From: Pseudocitrobacter sp913778145
GTDB lineage: Bacteria; Pseudomonadota; Gammaproteobacteria; Enterobacterales; Enterobacteriaceae
Assembly (NCBI GenBank): GCA_035726825.1
Contig: JALNTX010000005.1
Coordinates: 1 to 64,000 of the forward strand
Reading direction: 5' to 3'
DNA: 64,000 nt
The notes beneath the pieces are model-generated. The model searched no databases and was not told where the DNA came from. It saw nothing but the letters and a program-made list of their open reading frames with translations. A program made the translations under genes and the position numbers. Of this stretch, positions 25,871 to 34,112 are shown piece after piece (position 1 is the stretch's first letter; the number at the start of each line of letters is the position of its first letter).

Positions 25871-26503
25871 ATGAAACCGGCATCCGTTATCATTATGGAC
25901 GAACACCCTATAGTCAGAATGTCGATCGAGGTCCTGCTACAAAAAAACCCGCAGGTTCAGGTTGTTCTCAAATCCGACAATAGCCATGAAGTCATTGAAT
26001 ATATTAGAAATAATAATGTAGACCTGGTAATACTCGACATTGAACTTCCCGGCTCGGACGGGTTTTCCTTACTTAAACGGATAAAGAACATCAGCGAAAG
26101 CACTAAGATCCTTTTCCTGTCATCAAAATCCGAGTCATTTTATGCGTGTCGAGCGATCAGAGCGGGGGCAAATGGTTTCGTCAGTAAACGGAAGGATCTC
26201 TGTGATATCTATAAGGCGGTGGAAATGCTGTTGGCAGGATATTCTTTCTTCCCGACGGATTCCATGAATATCTTCGGTGGTGGTAACATGCGTAGCAATA
26301 AGTTTAACGACATGCCACTCTCTAATCGTGAAATTACCGTACTACGTTATCTTGCTAATGGTTTATCCAATAAAGAGATAGCAGCCCAATTATTGTTAAG
26401 TAATAAAACTATTAGCGCGCATAAATCAAATATTTTCACCAAACTGGGTGTACATACTATCGTTGAATTGATTGATTATGCGAAAGCCCACGAATTACTG
26501 TAG
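25871..26503 (+). CDS. fimZ: FimZ, response regulator activating type 1 fimbriae
   Basis: 210 aa. A receiver domain (MKPASVIIMDEHPIVRMSIEVLLQKN; phospho-acceptor D56 in LVILDIELPG; FLSSKS with Ser/Thr; Lys in GFVSKRKD) is followed by a LuxR HTH (LSNREITVLRYLANGLSNKEIAAQLLLSNKTISAHKSNIFTKLGV, ~148-192). It matches E. coli/Salmonella FimZ over its length. It binds the fimA promoter in Salmonella and also represses motility there. It is convergent with the end of the fim structural operon, an arrangement different from Salmonella, where fimZ follows fimF in the same direction. Confidence 0.95.
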   Translation: MKPASVIIMDEHPIVRMSIEVLLQKNPQVQVVLKSDNSHEVIEYIRNNNVDLVILDIELPGSDGFSLLKRIKNISESTKILFLSSKSESFYACRAIRAGANGFVSKRKDLCDIYKAVEMLLAGYSFFPTDSMNIFGGGNMRSNKFNDMPLSNREITVLRYLANGLSNKEIAAQLLLSNKTISAHKSNIFTKLGVHTIVELIDYAKAHELL

Positions 26504-26514
26504 CTGTTAATGCA

Positions 26515-26538
26515 TCCCGGCCCTGAAACGGGCCCGGG
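26515..26538. terminator. GC-rich hairpin between convergent fimZ and fimF
   Basis: CCCGGCCC, loop TGAAAC, GGGCCCGGG pair with one bulged base. It occupies nearly the whole 37-base gap between the two stop codons, and probably terminates in both directions although there is no U-run. Confidence 0.55.
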
Positions 26539-26540
26539 AG

Positions 26541-27059
26541 TCAGTTATAGTTAAGCGTAAAAGTCGCATCCGCATCAGCACTGCCTGGCTGAGGGTTGTC
26601 TGCCGTGGAAATGTAATTGGCGTAAAACGCCAGCGTGGCATCCCCTTGTGCGTCGATAGCCACTTCTTTACTCTCCTGTTGTAACGGTAAGCGTGATTTA
26701 TCTTCGTCAAGAATCTCTACCGCTACCCCACTGGCCTGGCTTGAGCCATTCAATGCCAGCAGGGTGTTATCACTATTGTCAGGCGTTCCGGCAAACGTTA
26801 TTGATACGGCGCCCGGTGGGCAGCCGGTTAATCGTATCGAAAACGGCATAGCCTGCGTTTTGCTGCCGGTCGTTTGTAACTGCTTCGTTGGCCACGTTCC
26901 TAGCTGCACTTCTTTCGCGCTGTCGCTGGCATTCACTACGCAGCTTAAATCCACAATATTGCCCTGCAACTGTATGTTTATCTCACCCAGCGGCGTTGCC
27001 GCCTGTACGGAACTGATTATCGCCAGTAACGCCAGGGCGAAAGTGAAATGACGTGGCAT
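26541..27059 (-). CDS. fimF: Minor type 1 fimbrial subunit FimF
   Basis: 172 aa from ATG 27059, which has GAGAGG upstream. Signal peptide MPRHFTFALALLAIISSVQA, then a pilin fold: LSCVVNASDSAKEVQLGTW, GCPPGAVSITFAG (the conserved cysteine pair C36/C85 region) and a C-terminal tyrosine motif ATFTLNYN needed for donor-strand exchange. It is last in the fim operon. Upstream frame to 27182 overlaps fimH and is not used. As a minor pilin it sits in the tip fibrillum next to the adhesin. Confidence 0.85.
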   Translation of the reverse strand: MPRHFTFALALLAIISSVQAATPLGEINIQLQGNIVDLSCVVNASDSAKEVQLGTWPTKQLQTTGSKTQAMPFSIRLTGCPPGAVSITFAGTPDNSDNTLLALNGSSQASGVAVEILDEDKSRLPLQQESKEVAIDAQGDATLAFYANYISTADNPQPGSADADATFTLNYN

Positions 27060-27069
27060 CTTGCCTCTC

Positions 27070-28092
27070 TTAATCGTAATCAACACGCAGATACCCTCGC
27101 GACGTAAAAACGCCTTCCGCTGGTTTATTGCCGGTAATGCTGACCGGCCAGGCGCGAATTCCCACCTGAGCCTGAGCAGCATCGTCCAGACGGAACGGGA
27201 TAGTACTGCCCAGCGTATTCGGCGTTAACGGATTGCCGTTTGCATCAGCCACCACGAAGCCTAAATCAGGGTTGTCAGAAACCAAGGCATTACCCGAAAC
27301 TTTTTCAGCCTCAATACGCATCGTCAGGTACGCGTTGGCTTCCACGTTGGTGCATTTAATCCCGATGGTTTTACTCTGCGCAGGCACGCTCGGCGGCCGC
27401 TGTCCGACACCGGCCTGCGAAAAGAGCGACGCGCCAATGTCGCCAAAATCAAATTCCACAACATTCCCGGCGTTAATTTCACAGCTCTGCGGCACTTCAA
27501 TAGTGCCGCTATAGCTGATGGTGTAAACGACGGTGGTGAGCGGGTCCGATTTTGTCGTGGTAACGTAAACCCGGAACATTGTCTGCTGTGGGATAACCAC
27601 CATGTTGATAAAGCGGCGCGTCACCTTCAGGCGAAAAACCAGTTTAGAGTCGTTGACCGGGAAAGGCTGATTTTTGGAGACATTCGGGTGTGTCCCCATC
27701 TGGATGTAATCGGCTGGTGGATAAAAATCGCCCGCGTAGTCATCGTTGATTTTCATCGCACCGTCGAGATATTCATTCAGTTTTACATACTGAAAGCGAT
27801 CTTCAACACTGGTGACGGGTAAATCAGTGCGATAACTTCGCATCGTCGTATTACCGCTTGTTCCTTTTGGGCAGGTCGCTTTCACCCCCACCAGCCCCGT
27901 TTTTTGCGACAACGTGACTATCTGCCCCACCTGGTTATTAGCGCTGGTAAACACATCCGTCAGGTCATACGAGATATCTTTAGCAACACCATCAGAGTTC
28001 GCGCATACCGTAGCCCTGGCGGGAAGCGCCGTCATTCCCAGACACACCAGCGCCAGCGCAAGGGTGCTTTTCATACTCTTATTCACGTTCAC
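27070..28092 (-). CDS. fimH: FimH, tip adhesin of type 1 fimbriae
   Basis: 340 aa against 335 in Salmonella. Signal peptide MKSTLALALVCLGMTALPARA (in-frame start at MNVNKS). The N-terminal lectin-like half (VCANSDGVAKDISYDLTDVF..., GTHPNVSKNQPFPV) differs from E. coli FimH and is of the Salmonella/Enterobacter type. The C-terminal pilin domain has QSCEINAGNVVEFDFGDIGASLFSQAG and ends GYLRVDYD. Binds mannosylated glycoproteins in related species. It overlaps the fimD stop by 14 bases, so translation is coupled. Confidence 0.88.
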   Translation of the reverse strand: MNVNKSMKSTLALALVCLGMTALPARATVCANSDGVAKDISYDLTDVFTSANNQVGQIVTLSQKTGLVGVKATCPKGTSGNTTMRSYRTDLPVTSVEDRFQYVKLNEYLDGAMKINDDYAGDFYPPADYIQMGTHPNVSKNQPFPVNDSKLVFRLKVTRRFINMVVIPQQTMFRVYVTTTKSDPLTTVVYTISYSGTIEVPQSCEINAGNVVEFDFGDIGASLFSQAGVGQRPPSVPAQSKTIGIKCTNVEANAYLTMRIEAEKVSGNALVSDNPDLGFVVADANGNPLTPNTLGSTIPFRLDDAAQAQVGIRAWPVSITGNKPAEGVFTSRGYLRVDYD

Positions 28093-30673
28093 AGCGTGCT
28101 CCCATCATGGTAATCGCCTGATTTAAACTCTCCTGCGGGAGCGTATAGGTCGCCCGGCAGCGTTCCTGCTCGCTGTCGCCCCACTGAATGAGCAACTCGC
28201 CGCTCAGCGGCAAACCGCTCAGGTAGATTTGCCCCTCTTCGCCCGCCATACTGGTGACGCCGCTGTTCACCTCGCGAACAATTGCACCAAACGGCACAAA
28301 GCGATCGCCACGGCGCACAGTGATTAGCGCACGCACGCCAATTCGCGTATCAAACGCCGCACGCACCAGCGCGCCGCGCGTCGGCACTACGCTGCTGACG
28401 TTGTTTTCCACATCCGTATGGTCATTCATTGAATTGGTATCGAGCGCCACGCGGTTGTAGCGATACACCGTGGCGTAAGGCATCACGGCGTAGCCGCGCC
28501 AGTCGGTTTTCACCCCGGTCTGATTTTCAACTTTCACACCGCTGGCACCCGGCGCTTTAATAAGCACATTGGTATCGCCCAGCGGTTGGCTGAAGGTCAC
28601 GCCATCGGCATGACCGACGATGCCACCGGCCAGTTGCCAGTTAAAATCATGCTGATCGCGGGAGTAGTTGTAGCCTGCGCCAACCGTGCCGTACGTTGCC
28701 TGCCAGTTAGCCGATGCGCTGCCGCTGGAACCGTTGTTGCTGGTATGGCCCTGCGTCACGCTGTAGTTCAGGTTGCGACCTTCCAGCAGCGTGCCGCTGA
28801 CGCCGGTTTGCCAACTGCTATCACCGTCTTTATTACGGCTGGCGGAGGCGGTGGCATAGGCGCGATCCAGCACGCTATCGCGACGATAACCGTTCGGTGT
28901 AAACAGGCTGAACGGGATGGAGACGTTCGCCGAAACAATACGATCGGTGCCGTCGAGACCCACCGACCGGTTCCACGACCAGCTCAGCGAGTAGCTGATG
29001 CCTTTCCAGCCACCGGCATAGCCAAGCTGATACCAGATATTGGAATCGCTGGTTCCCCAGTAGGTTTGCTCGCTTCCGGAGAGATACACCGAACCGTAAT
29101 CCCCCAGCGATTGCGAAATGTTGACCTGGAAGCGCCCCTTTTTACTCCATGTAAGATTGTGATAACTCACTACATCCGGCACGCCGTTTTTATCGTTTTC
29201 CGTTTCCGAATACTCATACCCGGACATCCGTTTCCACGCCACGTCATCAAGGGTATAAAAACCGCGCGTCGAGTAGCGATAGCCCAGAAGCTGGAAGTTG
29301 GTGCCGTAGCCGTTCAGGGATTTGGCGTACAGGAAACGCAGCGACTGCCCTTCATGCCAGCTGTCGTCGGCTAACTGGCTGCGCGCATGGGTCACATCGA
29401 GAGAAATCGCGCCCCAGTCGCCGAGGTTTTTCCCCGCGCCAATGGCTGCCGCCGCGTAGCGCGAGGCCATCTGCGTACCGCCGTAAACGGTATAGCCGCC
29501 CGGCAGGCCGACAATCATCGTGCCCTGACCAAAGAACGGCGTGTCTTTTTGACTATTCCCGCTGCGATACTCCCCGGCGACCAGGTCATACTTCAGTCGC
29601 CCTTCGCGTTGCAGCAACGGCACTGTGGAATACGGCACGGTATAGCGCTGCTGGCTACCGTCTTTCTCCTCCACGGTCACCTCCAGGTCACCGCTCGAAG
29701 AGGTTGGGTTCAGGTCGCTAATCGCAAAAGCGCCCGGCTGCACATAGCTTTGATAAATCACGTAGCCGTTCTGGCGAATCACGACCTTCGCTGGCGTGCG
29801 CGCAATCCCGCGGACGGTTGGGGCATAGCCCTGTAGGCTATCCGGATACATGCTGTCGGAGGAGTAAAGTCGGCCACCGCGAAAACCGATGCTGTCGAAC
29901 ACATCGTTGCCGGTATTGCTGTCGCCCAGCACCATTTCGCTTTTTAACGGGATGATTGAACGCTGTAGCCAGGTGCCGATATTTTCCCACTCGCTGTGAC
30001 GCTTCCCGTTATTACGGGTGTAGCGCCACGCGCCGTTATTACGCAGCCGCCACGGGCCGTAGTTCAGGCCGCTTTGCAAATTGAGATAGTGACTATCGTC
30101 ATCACTGCCTTTGTTGCCGGTCAGGCTGTAATTGAGCAGCAGCGCGGGAATGCCCTCATCCCACTCGTCCGGCGGAATATAGCCGCGTGCGCTGTTGCTC
30201 ATTGCCGCCTGCGGCACGCTAAGGCGTAGTCGCAGCGAGGCGAAATCAAACGCCACGACGCTACCCGGCAACAGGTTCTCCAGCGCCACGCAGCTTTCTT
30301 TCGGTTCACTGGCCAGCGCCGGGAAGGCCGTCATATTGACGCCTAGACGCTGCAAGAAATCGCGCTGGATGCAGGGCGCGAGGCCAGCTGCGGGCGGCGC
30401 AGCGCCCTCTGCGGCGACAAAGGTGAGATCCTGAGTACCGATAAATTCATCGTTGCGCCAGATATCGACGCGATAAACGCCGGGCGCTTGCTGATGCCCC
30501 TGCTCAAAACGCGAAAGATCGGCCACGGAGGCCGTATCTTCTGACAAAAATGCGGGGTTGAAGTAGCTCTCGCCGCGCCCGTTGGGTGACCAGAGCGCCG
30601 CCATCACAGCCAGCGTCAGCATACTGAGCGGGTGAAGGTTTTTCATGGTGTCGGCCTGCTCTGACGTCATCAA
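28079..30673 (-). CDS. fimD: FimD, outer-membrane usher of type 1 fimbriae
   Basis: 864 aa usher with all family parts: N-terminal domain (YFNPAFLSEDTASVADLSRFEQGHQQAPGVYRVDIW), the long TM barrel, the plug/middle region (IPFSLFTPNGYRRDS) and two C-terminal domains (GLPLSGELLIQWGDSEQERCRATYTLP). The start overlaps fimC by ATGA at 30670-30673; an internal ATG at 30646 (MKNLHPLS) lies nearer the signal sequence and could be the true start. It translocates pilins delivered by FimC. Confidence 0.93.
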   Translation of the reverse strand: MMTSEQADTMKNLHPLSMLTLAVMAALWSPNGRGESYFNPAFLSEDTASVADLSRFEQGHQQAPGVYRVDIWRNDEFIGTQDLTFVAAEGAAPPAAGLAPCIQRDFLQRLGVNMTAFPALASEPKESCVALENLLPGSVVAFDFASLRLRLSVPQAAMSNSARGYIPPDEWDEGIPALLLNYSLTGNKGSDDDSHYLNLQSGLNYGPWRLRNNGAWRYTRNNGKRHSEWENIGTWLQRSIIPLKSEMVLGDSNTGNDVFDSIGFRGGRLYSSDSMYPDSLQGYAPTVRGIARTPAKVVIRQNGYVIYQSYVQPGAFAISDLNPTSSSGDLEVTVEEKDGSQQRYTVPYSTVPLLQREGRLKYDLVAGEYRSGNSQKDTPFFGQGTMIVGLPGGYTVYGGTQMASRYAAAAIGAGKNLGDWGAISLDVTHARSQLADDSWHEGQSLRFLYAKSLNGYGTNFQLLGYRYSTRGFYTLDDVAWKRMSGYEYSETENDKNGVPDVVSYHNLTWSKKGRFQVNISQSLGDYGSVYLSGSEQTYWGTSDSNIWYQLGYAGGWKGISYSLSWSWNRSVGLDGTDRIVSANVSIPFSLFTPNGYRRDSVLDRAYATASASRNKDGDSSWQTGVSGTLLEGRNLNYSVTQGHTSNNGSSGSASANWQATYGTVGAGYNYSRDQHDFNWQLAGGIVGHADGVTFSQPLGDTNVLIKAPGASGVKVENQTGVKTDWRGYAVMPYATVYRYNRVALDTNSMNDHTDVENNVSSVVPTRGALVRAAFDTRIGVRALITVRRGDRFVPFGAIVREVNSGVTSMAGEEGQIYLSGLPLSGELLIQWGDSEQERCRATYTLPQESLNQAITMMGARCERE

Positions 30674-31365
30674 AGATTTACGCGGTGAACGGGGGTAATC
30701 GCCCCGTAATCATTCACGCTCTGCCACGACAGCGTGCCGCTCGCCGAGGCGGGAATCGCCTGCTGGGCGCTATTTTTCGGCGCAATCATCAGGTTGTTGA
30801 TGCGCTGACCGCCAAGCTGCAAATTGACCAGCGTGACGTAATAAGGCGACGCATTGGTCACCTTCAGATGCGTGCCGCTGCGCTCAAAACGCAGATGCGA
30901 CAGGGCTTCCTCCGGCGGCATCGCCAGGTTTTTGGGGCGAACAAACAGTTTGATGCGCGACAAAATCGCCAGTTGCAGAACGTTCTTGCCTTCGATATTC
31001 GCTTTATTGACGGACGGGATCGCCTTCACGTTCATCCAGAACAGCGACTCCCGGTCGGACGGCAATGGTTGCCCGGCATAGATAATGCGTAGGGTGTTTT
31101 CGCTTTTTGGCTCGCTGACAAACAGCGGCGGCGTTACAACGAACGTTGATTCTTTTTTCCCAAGGTCGTTTTCAATCCATGCGTTAATTAAATAACGTTC
31201 TTTATCGTTGCTGTTGGTGATGGCCAGCGACGTCTGTTTGGCGTCCGCCGGATAAATAACGCGCGTAGCGCCCAGTGCCACTCCCCCGGATGCCTGCGCA
31301 GGCAGCGAGACACACAGAAGTAAAAATGACAGGGCCATACTTGATTTAATAATTGCGTTAATCAC
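30670..31365 (-). CDS. fimC: FimC, periplasmic fimbrial chaperone
   Basis: 231 aa, PapD-like. Signal peptide MINAIIKSSMALSFLLLCVSLPAQA, then GGVALGATRVIYPADAKQTSLAITNSNDKERYLINAWIEN with the conserved Arg of the subunit-anchoring pair, FVVTPPLFVSEPKSENTLRIIYAG and QLAILSRIKLFVRPKNL. The FGS-type short F1-G1 loop fits type 1 systems. Delivers FimA, FimI, FimF and FimH to the usher. It lies 27 bases after fimI. Confidence 0.92.
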   Translation of the reverse strand: MINAIIKSSMALSFLLLCVSLPAQASGGVALGATRVIYPADAKQTSLAITNSNDKERYLINAWIENDLGKKESTFVVTPPLFVSEPKSENTLRIIYAGQPLPSDRESLFWMNVKAIPSVNKANIEGKNVLQLAILSRIKLFVRPKNLAMPPEEALSHLRFERSGTHLKVTNASPYYVTLVNLQLGGQRINNLMIAPKNSAQQAIPASASGTLSWQSVNDYGAITPVHRVNL

Positions 31366-31392
31366 AACAATACCTTTTCTTTATTTGACGCT

Positions 31393-31935
31393 TCAGGGAT
31401 AAAGCAGCGTAAACCAGACATCAGACTGAATAGCGCCTGGCATAACCTGGCCGGAAATAGCCCGATAGCGCGCGCTGAAATGAAATATCAGCTCATCATC
31501 ATTAATGGGAAAATAAGAAACCGGCTGGGCGTTCGGAATAATGTGCCGCTGACTGCTATCAAATAATGCCAGACCCACTCCGCTGTTTGACTGACGGCCA
31601 TCGACGCGCGACGTGGTCATAAACACCAGCGGATCTTCCGTTGGCGTCAGCCCCTGAAAGGCAACTCCCACAGTCTGCGAAACATCTTTTCGGCAGTCGA
31701 CCAGACGCAGCGTAAAGGGCACCTGCGTAGTGGCAAAACTGCCCGGCCCGGTAAACGCATTGGTCCGGTACTGCCCCATCTCGATGCGCATATTCTGGCT
31801 TTCAGTCGCGACAGCGCAGGCGCTGTTAACCAGCTCTCCGCGCATTTGTACCTTTCCACCTTCGATGACAACTCTGTGCGCCAGCGCAGGCAGAGAAAGC
31901 ATCAGCGTGGCCAGCAGGAACACAATCCCTCTCAT
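31393..31935 (-). CDS. fimI: FimI, fimbrial subunit (probable anchor/terminator pilin)
   Basis: 180 aa pilin-like protein with signal peptide MRGIVFLLATLMLSLPALA. The mature part HRVVIEGGKVQMRGELVNSACAVATESQNMRIEMGQYRTNAF resembles FimA in the first half, including the cysteine pair. In E. coli FimI stops assembly and anchors the rod in the usher. It lies directly after fimA; a hairpin at 31961-31976 in the gap may reduce its expression relative to FimA. Confidence 0.88.
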   Translation of the reverse strand: MRGIVFLLATLMLSLPALAHRVVIEGGKVQMRGELVNSACAVATESQNMRIEMGQYRTNAFTGPGSFATTQVPFTLRLVDCRKDVSQTVGVAFQGLTPTEDPLVFMTTSRVDGRQSNSGVGLALFDSSQRHIIPNAQPVSYFPINDDELIFHFSARYRAISGQVMPGAIQSDVWFTLLYP

Positions 31936-31960
31936 TCGTGGCTCTCTTCAGGTGATTTGC

Positions 31961-31976
31961 GCCTCATCCGTGAGGC
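31961..31976 (-). terminator. fimA-fimI intercistronic hairpin (attenuator or mRNA stabiliser)
   Basis: GCCTCA-CGGA-TGAGGC on the minus strand, without a U-run. Similar hairpins after major pilin genes of other species lower readthrough or protect the pilin mRNA. Confidence 0.55.
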
Positions 31977-31999
31977 AAAGTCACTCCCTGTAGCAACAA

Positions 32000-32551
32000 T
32001 TACTCGTACTTCATCACAAAGGTCGCGTCTGCGTTTGCCTGACCCGGCTCAGCCTTGTCGGCAGTTGCTTTGTAGCGCGCGGTGAAGTTCAGGGTGTTAG
32101 TGCCCTGCAGCAGCGTTTGTGCAGAAGAGAACGTTGCGCCATCCGGGCTCAGGGTTTTCGATTTGCTGTCGAGGATCTCGATACCCACGCCTTTCGCCGC
32201 GGTATTGTTGTTGGTGGCATTCACCGCCAGCAGAGTTGCGTCGGTCGCGTCAGCCTGACCACTGAATGCAACAGCAGCGGTTGCAGAAACGCTCGGATCG
32301 CAATCGTTCAGAACGATGGTGAACGGCATATTGGTGGTGGTATCGCCGACCGCAGTAAATTTCGCCGTACGATACTGGCCCAGTTCAACAATTTGATCTG
32401 AAGACTCAGTATTTACCGCACACGCTGCGTTGACTAATTCACCTTTAAAGTGAACGCTGCCGCCATTAACGGAAACCGCTGCAGCCTGTGCTGCCCCCGT
32501 CATTAATACGAAAGACGCCATCACAGTAGAGGCAATAGTACTCAGTTTCAT
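32000..32551 (-). CDS. fimA: FimA, major type 1 fimbrial subunit
   Basis: 183 aa from ATG 32551, preceded by AGGAATACC. Signal peptide MKLSTIASTVMASFVLMTGAAQA, then VNGGSVHFKGELVNAACAVNTESSDQIVELGQYRT, the second cysteine in VLNDCDPSVSATA and the C-terminal ATFVMKYE with the penultimate tyrosine. It closely fits FimA pilins. The frame to 32620 adds residues unlike any signal peptide. It is first in the fimAICDHF operon; promoter presumably within 32552-32760, controlled by FimZ/FimY. Confidence 0.95.
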   Translation of the reverse strand: MKLSTIASTVMASFVLMTGAAQAAAVSVNGGSVHFKGELVNAACAVNTESSDQIVELGQYRTAKFTAVGDTTTNMPFTIVLNDCDPSVSATAAVAFSGQADATDATLLAVNATNNNTAAKGVGIEILDSKSKTLSPDGATFSSAQTLLQGTNTLNFTARYKATADKAEPGQANADATFVMKYE

Positions 32552-32960
32552 AGGTATTCCTTGATGAATTAAAACATTGTGACGAACCGAATATCCTGTA
32601 CGACTCGCATGACATAGCACGGCAAATAATTGCCAGACCGCATAACCTCAGCATCCCTGAGAGAGTTAAAACCGCTACCAAATAATGGGCAGCGAGATAT
32701 TCCGGAGATAACACCGGAAGAATTTTATTTCGGAGGTAAAGTACAAAATTTAAATAATAGAAAATACGTATAAACGCTGAGGCCAGGCTAAGCCCGGTCC
32801 TAATTTTAACCAGGACAAAACCGCACAAGCAGTAAGACTATCGCCAGCACAGAGGCGCTTTCGCGCGAAAACTCGTAAACGATGACTGACAGAAAGCCCC
32901 GCATCTGACAAAATATGGTCATCCCCCCTTTCGTAAGTGACAGATGGAATCTTCTCTCTG
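32552..32960. other. Divergent fimA-folD intergenic region
   Basis: 409 bases holding the fimA promoter (left, AT-rich) and the folD promoter (right). A 12-base palindrome TTTCGCGCGAAA lies at 32859-32870. There is no pair of fimS-like inverted repeats and no recombinase gene, so control by inversion as in E. coli is unlikely. Confidence 0.5.
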
Positions 32961-33827
32961 ATGGCAGCTAAGATTATTGACGGTAAAACGATTGCGCAGC
33001 AGGTGCGCTCTGAGGTTGCGGAAAAAGTACAGGCGCGCGTTGCAGCAGGAAAACGTGCTCCAGGGCTTGCCGTTGTGCTGGTTGGCAGCAACCCGGCCTC
33101 ACAAATTTATGTCGCAAGCAAACGCAAGGCCTGCGATGAAGTGGGGTTCGTCTCCCGCTCATATGACCTGCCGGAAACCACCAGCGAAGCCGAGTTGCTG
33201 ACCCTTATCGACACCCTGAACGCTGACAAAACCATTGACGGTATTTTAGTGCAACTGCCGCTTCCGGCGGGTATCGATAATGTGAAAGTGCTGGAACGCA
33301 TCGCACCCGATAAAGACGTCGACGGTTTTCACCCGTATAATGTGGGCCGTCTGTGCCAGCGCGCGCCGCGCCTGCGCCCTTGTACGCCGCGTGGTATCGT
33401 CACGCTGCTTGAGCGCTACAACATCGACACCTATGGGCTGAATGCCGTCGTTATCGGCGCATCCAACATTGTAGGTCGCCCGATGAGCATGGAGCTGCTT
33501 CTGGCGGGCTGTACCACCACCGTGACTCACCGCTTCACCAAAAATCTGCGTCACCATGTCGAGAATGCCGACCTGCTGATCGTCGCTGTCGGTAAACCGG
33601 GCTTTATTCCGGGCGACTGGATCAAAGAAGGCGCGATCGTCATGGATGTCGGCATTAACCGTCTGGAAAATGGCAAAGTGGTGGGCGATGTTGTTTTTGA
33701 AGATGCGGCAAAACGCGCGTCTTACATTACGCCGGTTCCGGGCGGCGTCGGCCCGATGACCGTTGCAACACTTATTCAGAATACGCTTCAGGCCTGTGAA
33801 GAGTATCACGACGTCGAGGAAGCATAA
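32961..33827 (+). CDS. folD: FolD, methylenetetrahydrofolate dehydrogenase/cyclohydrolase
   Basis: 288 aa, the E. coli length. Bifunctional enzyme of one-carbon metabolism that converts 5,10-methylene-THF to 10-formyl-THF with NADP. Motifs: VGSNPASQIYVASKRKACDEVGF (catalytic Tyr and Lys), ILVQLPLP, CTPRGIVTLLERY, VIGASNIVGRPMSMELLLAGCTTTVTHRFT (nucleotide site), KPGFIPGDWIKEGAIVMDVGINR and VPGGVGPMTVATL. I use ATG 32961, matching MAAKIIDGKTIAQ. It overlaps ybcJ by one base. Confidence 0.97.
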   Translation: MAAKIIDGKTIAQQVRSEVAEKVQARVAAGKRAPGLAVVLVGSNPASQIYVASKRKACDEVGFVSRSYDLPETTSEAELLTLIDTLNADKTIDGILVQLPLPAGIDNVKVLERIAPDKDVDGFHPYNVGRLCQRAPRLRPCTPRGIVTLLERYNIDTYGLNAVVIGASNIVGRPMSMELLLAGCTTTVTHRFTKNLRHHVENADLLIVAVGKPGFIPGDWIKEGAIVMDVGINRLENGKVVGDVVFEDAAKRASYITPVPGGVGPMTVATLIQNTLQACEEYHDVEEA

Positions 33828-34039
33828 TGGCCACATTCTCTTTAGGAAAACACCCACACGTTGAACTGTGCGACTTACTGAAACTGGAAGGCTGGACCGA
33901 AAGCGGCGCGCAGGCGAAAATCGTCATCGCCGATGGTCAGGTGAAAGTTGACGGCGCGGTTGAAACGCGCAAACGCTGCAAAATCGTCGCCGGGCAAACG
34001 GTGAGCTTTGCGGGGCAGAGCATTACTGTTACTCCTTGA
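33827..34039 (+). CDS. ybcJ: YbcJ, small S4-like RNA-binding protein
   Basis: 70 aa, same length as E. coli YbcJ and nearly identical in MATFSLGKHPHVELCDLLKLEGW and QVKVDGAVETRKRCKIVAGQTVSF. The fold is alpha-L/S4-like and RNA binding is expected. Its ATG overlaps the folD stop (TAATG), so the two are co-translated. A terminator follows at 34055. Confidence 0.96.
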   Translation: MATFSLGKHPHVELCDLLKLEGWTESGAQAKIVIADGQVKVDGAVETRKRCKIVAGQTVSFAGQSITVTP

Positions 34040-34054
34040 TCACCCACCTTCTAT

Positions 34055-34081
34055 AGCCCTTAATTTTTTAAGGGCTTTTTT
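34055..34081 (+). terminator. Terminator of folD-ybcJ
   Basis: AGCCCTTAA-TTTT-TTAAGGGCT followed by TTTTTT, 16 bases after the ybcJ stop codon. Confidence 0.9.
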
Positions 34082-34112
34082 TGCAATGAGTAAAGCAATC
34101 AAAGGACCTGAT

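Noticed and set aside
32552..32960. Invertible fimA promoter (fimS) with FimB/FimE
   Set aside because: No pair of matching inverted repeats flanks the promoter and no tyrosine recombinase is encoded nearby; the FimZ/FimY type of control fits better.
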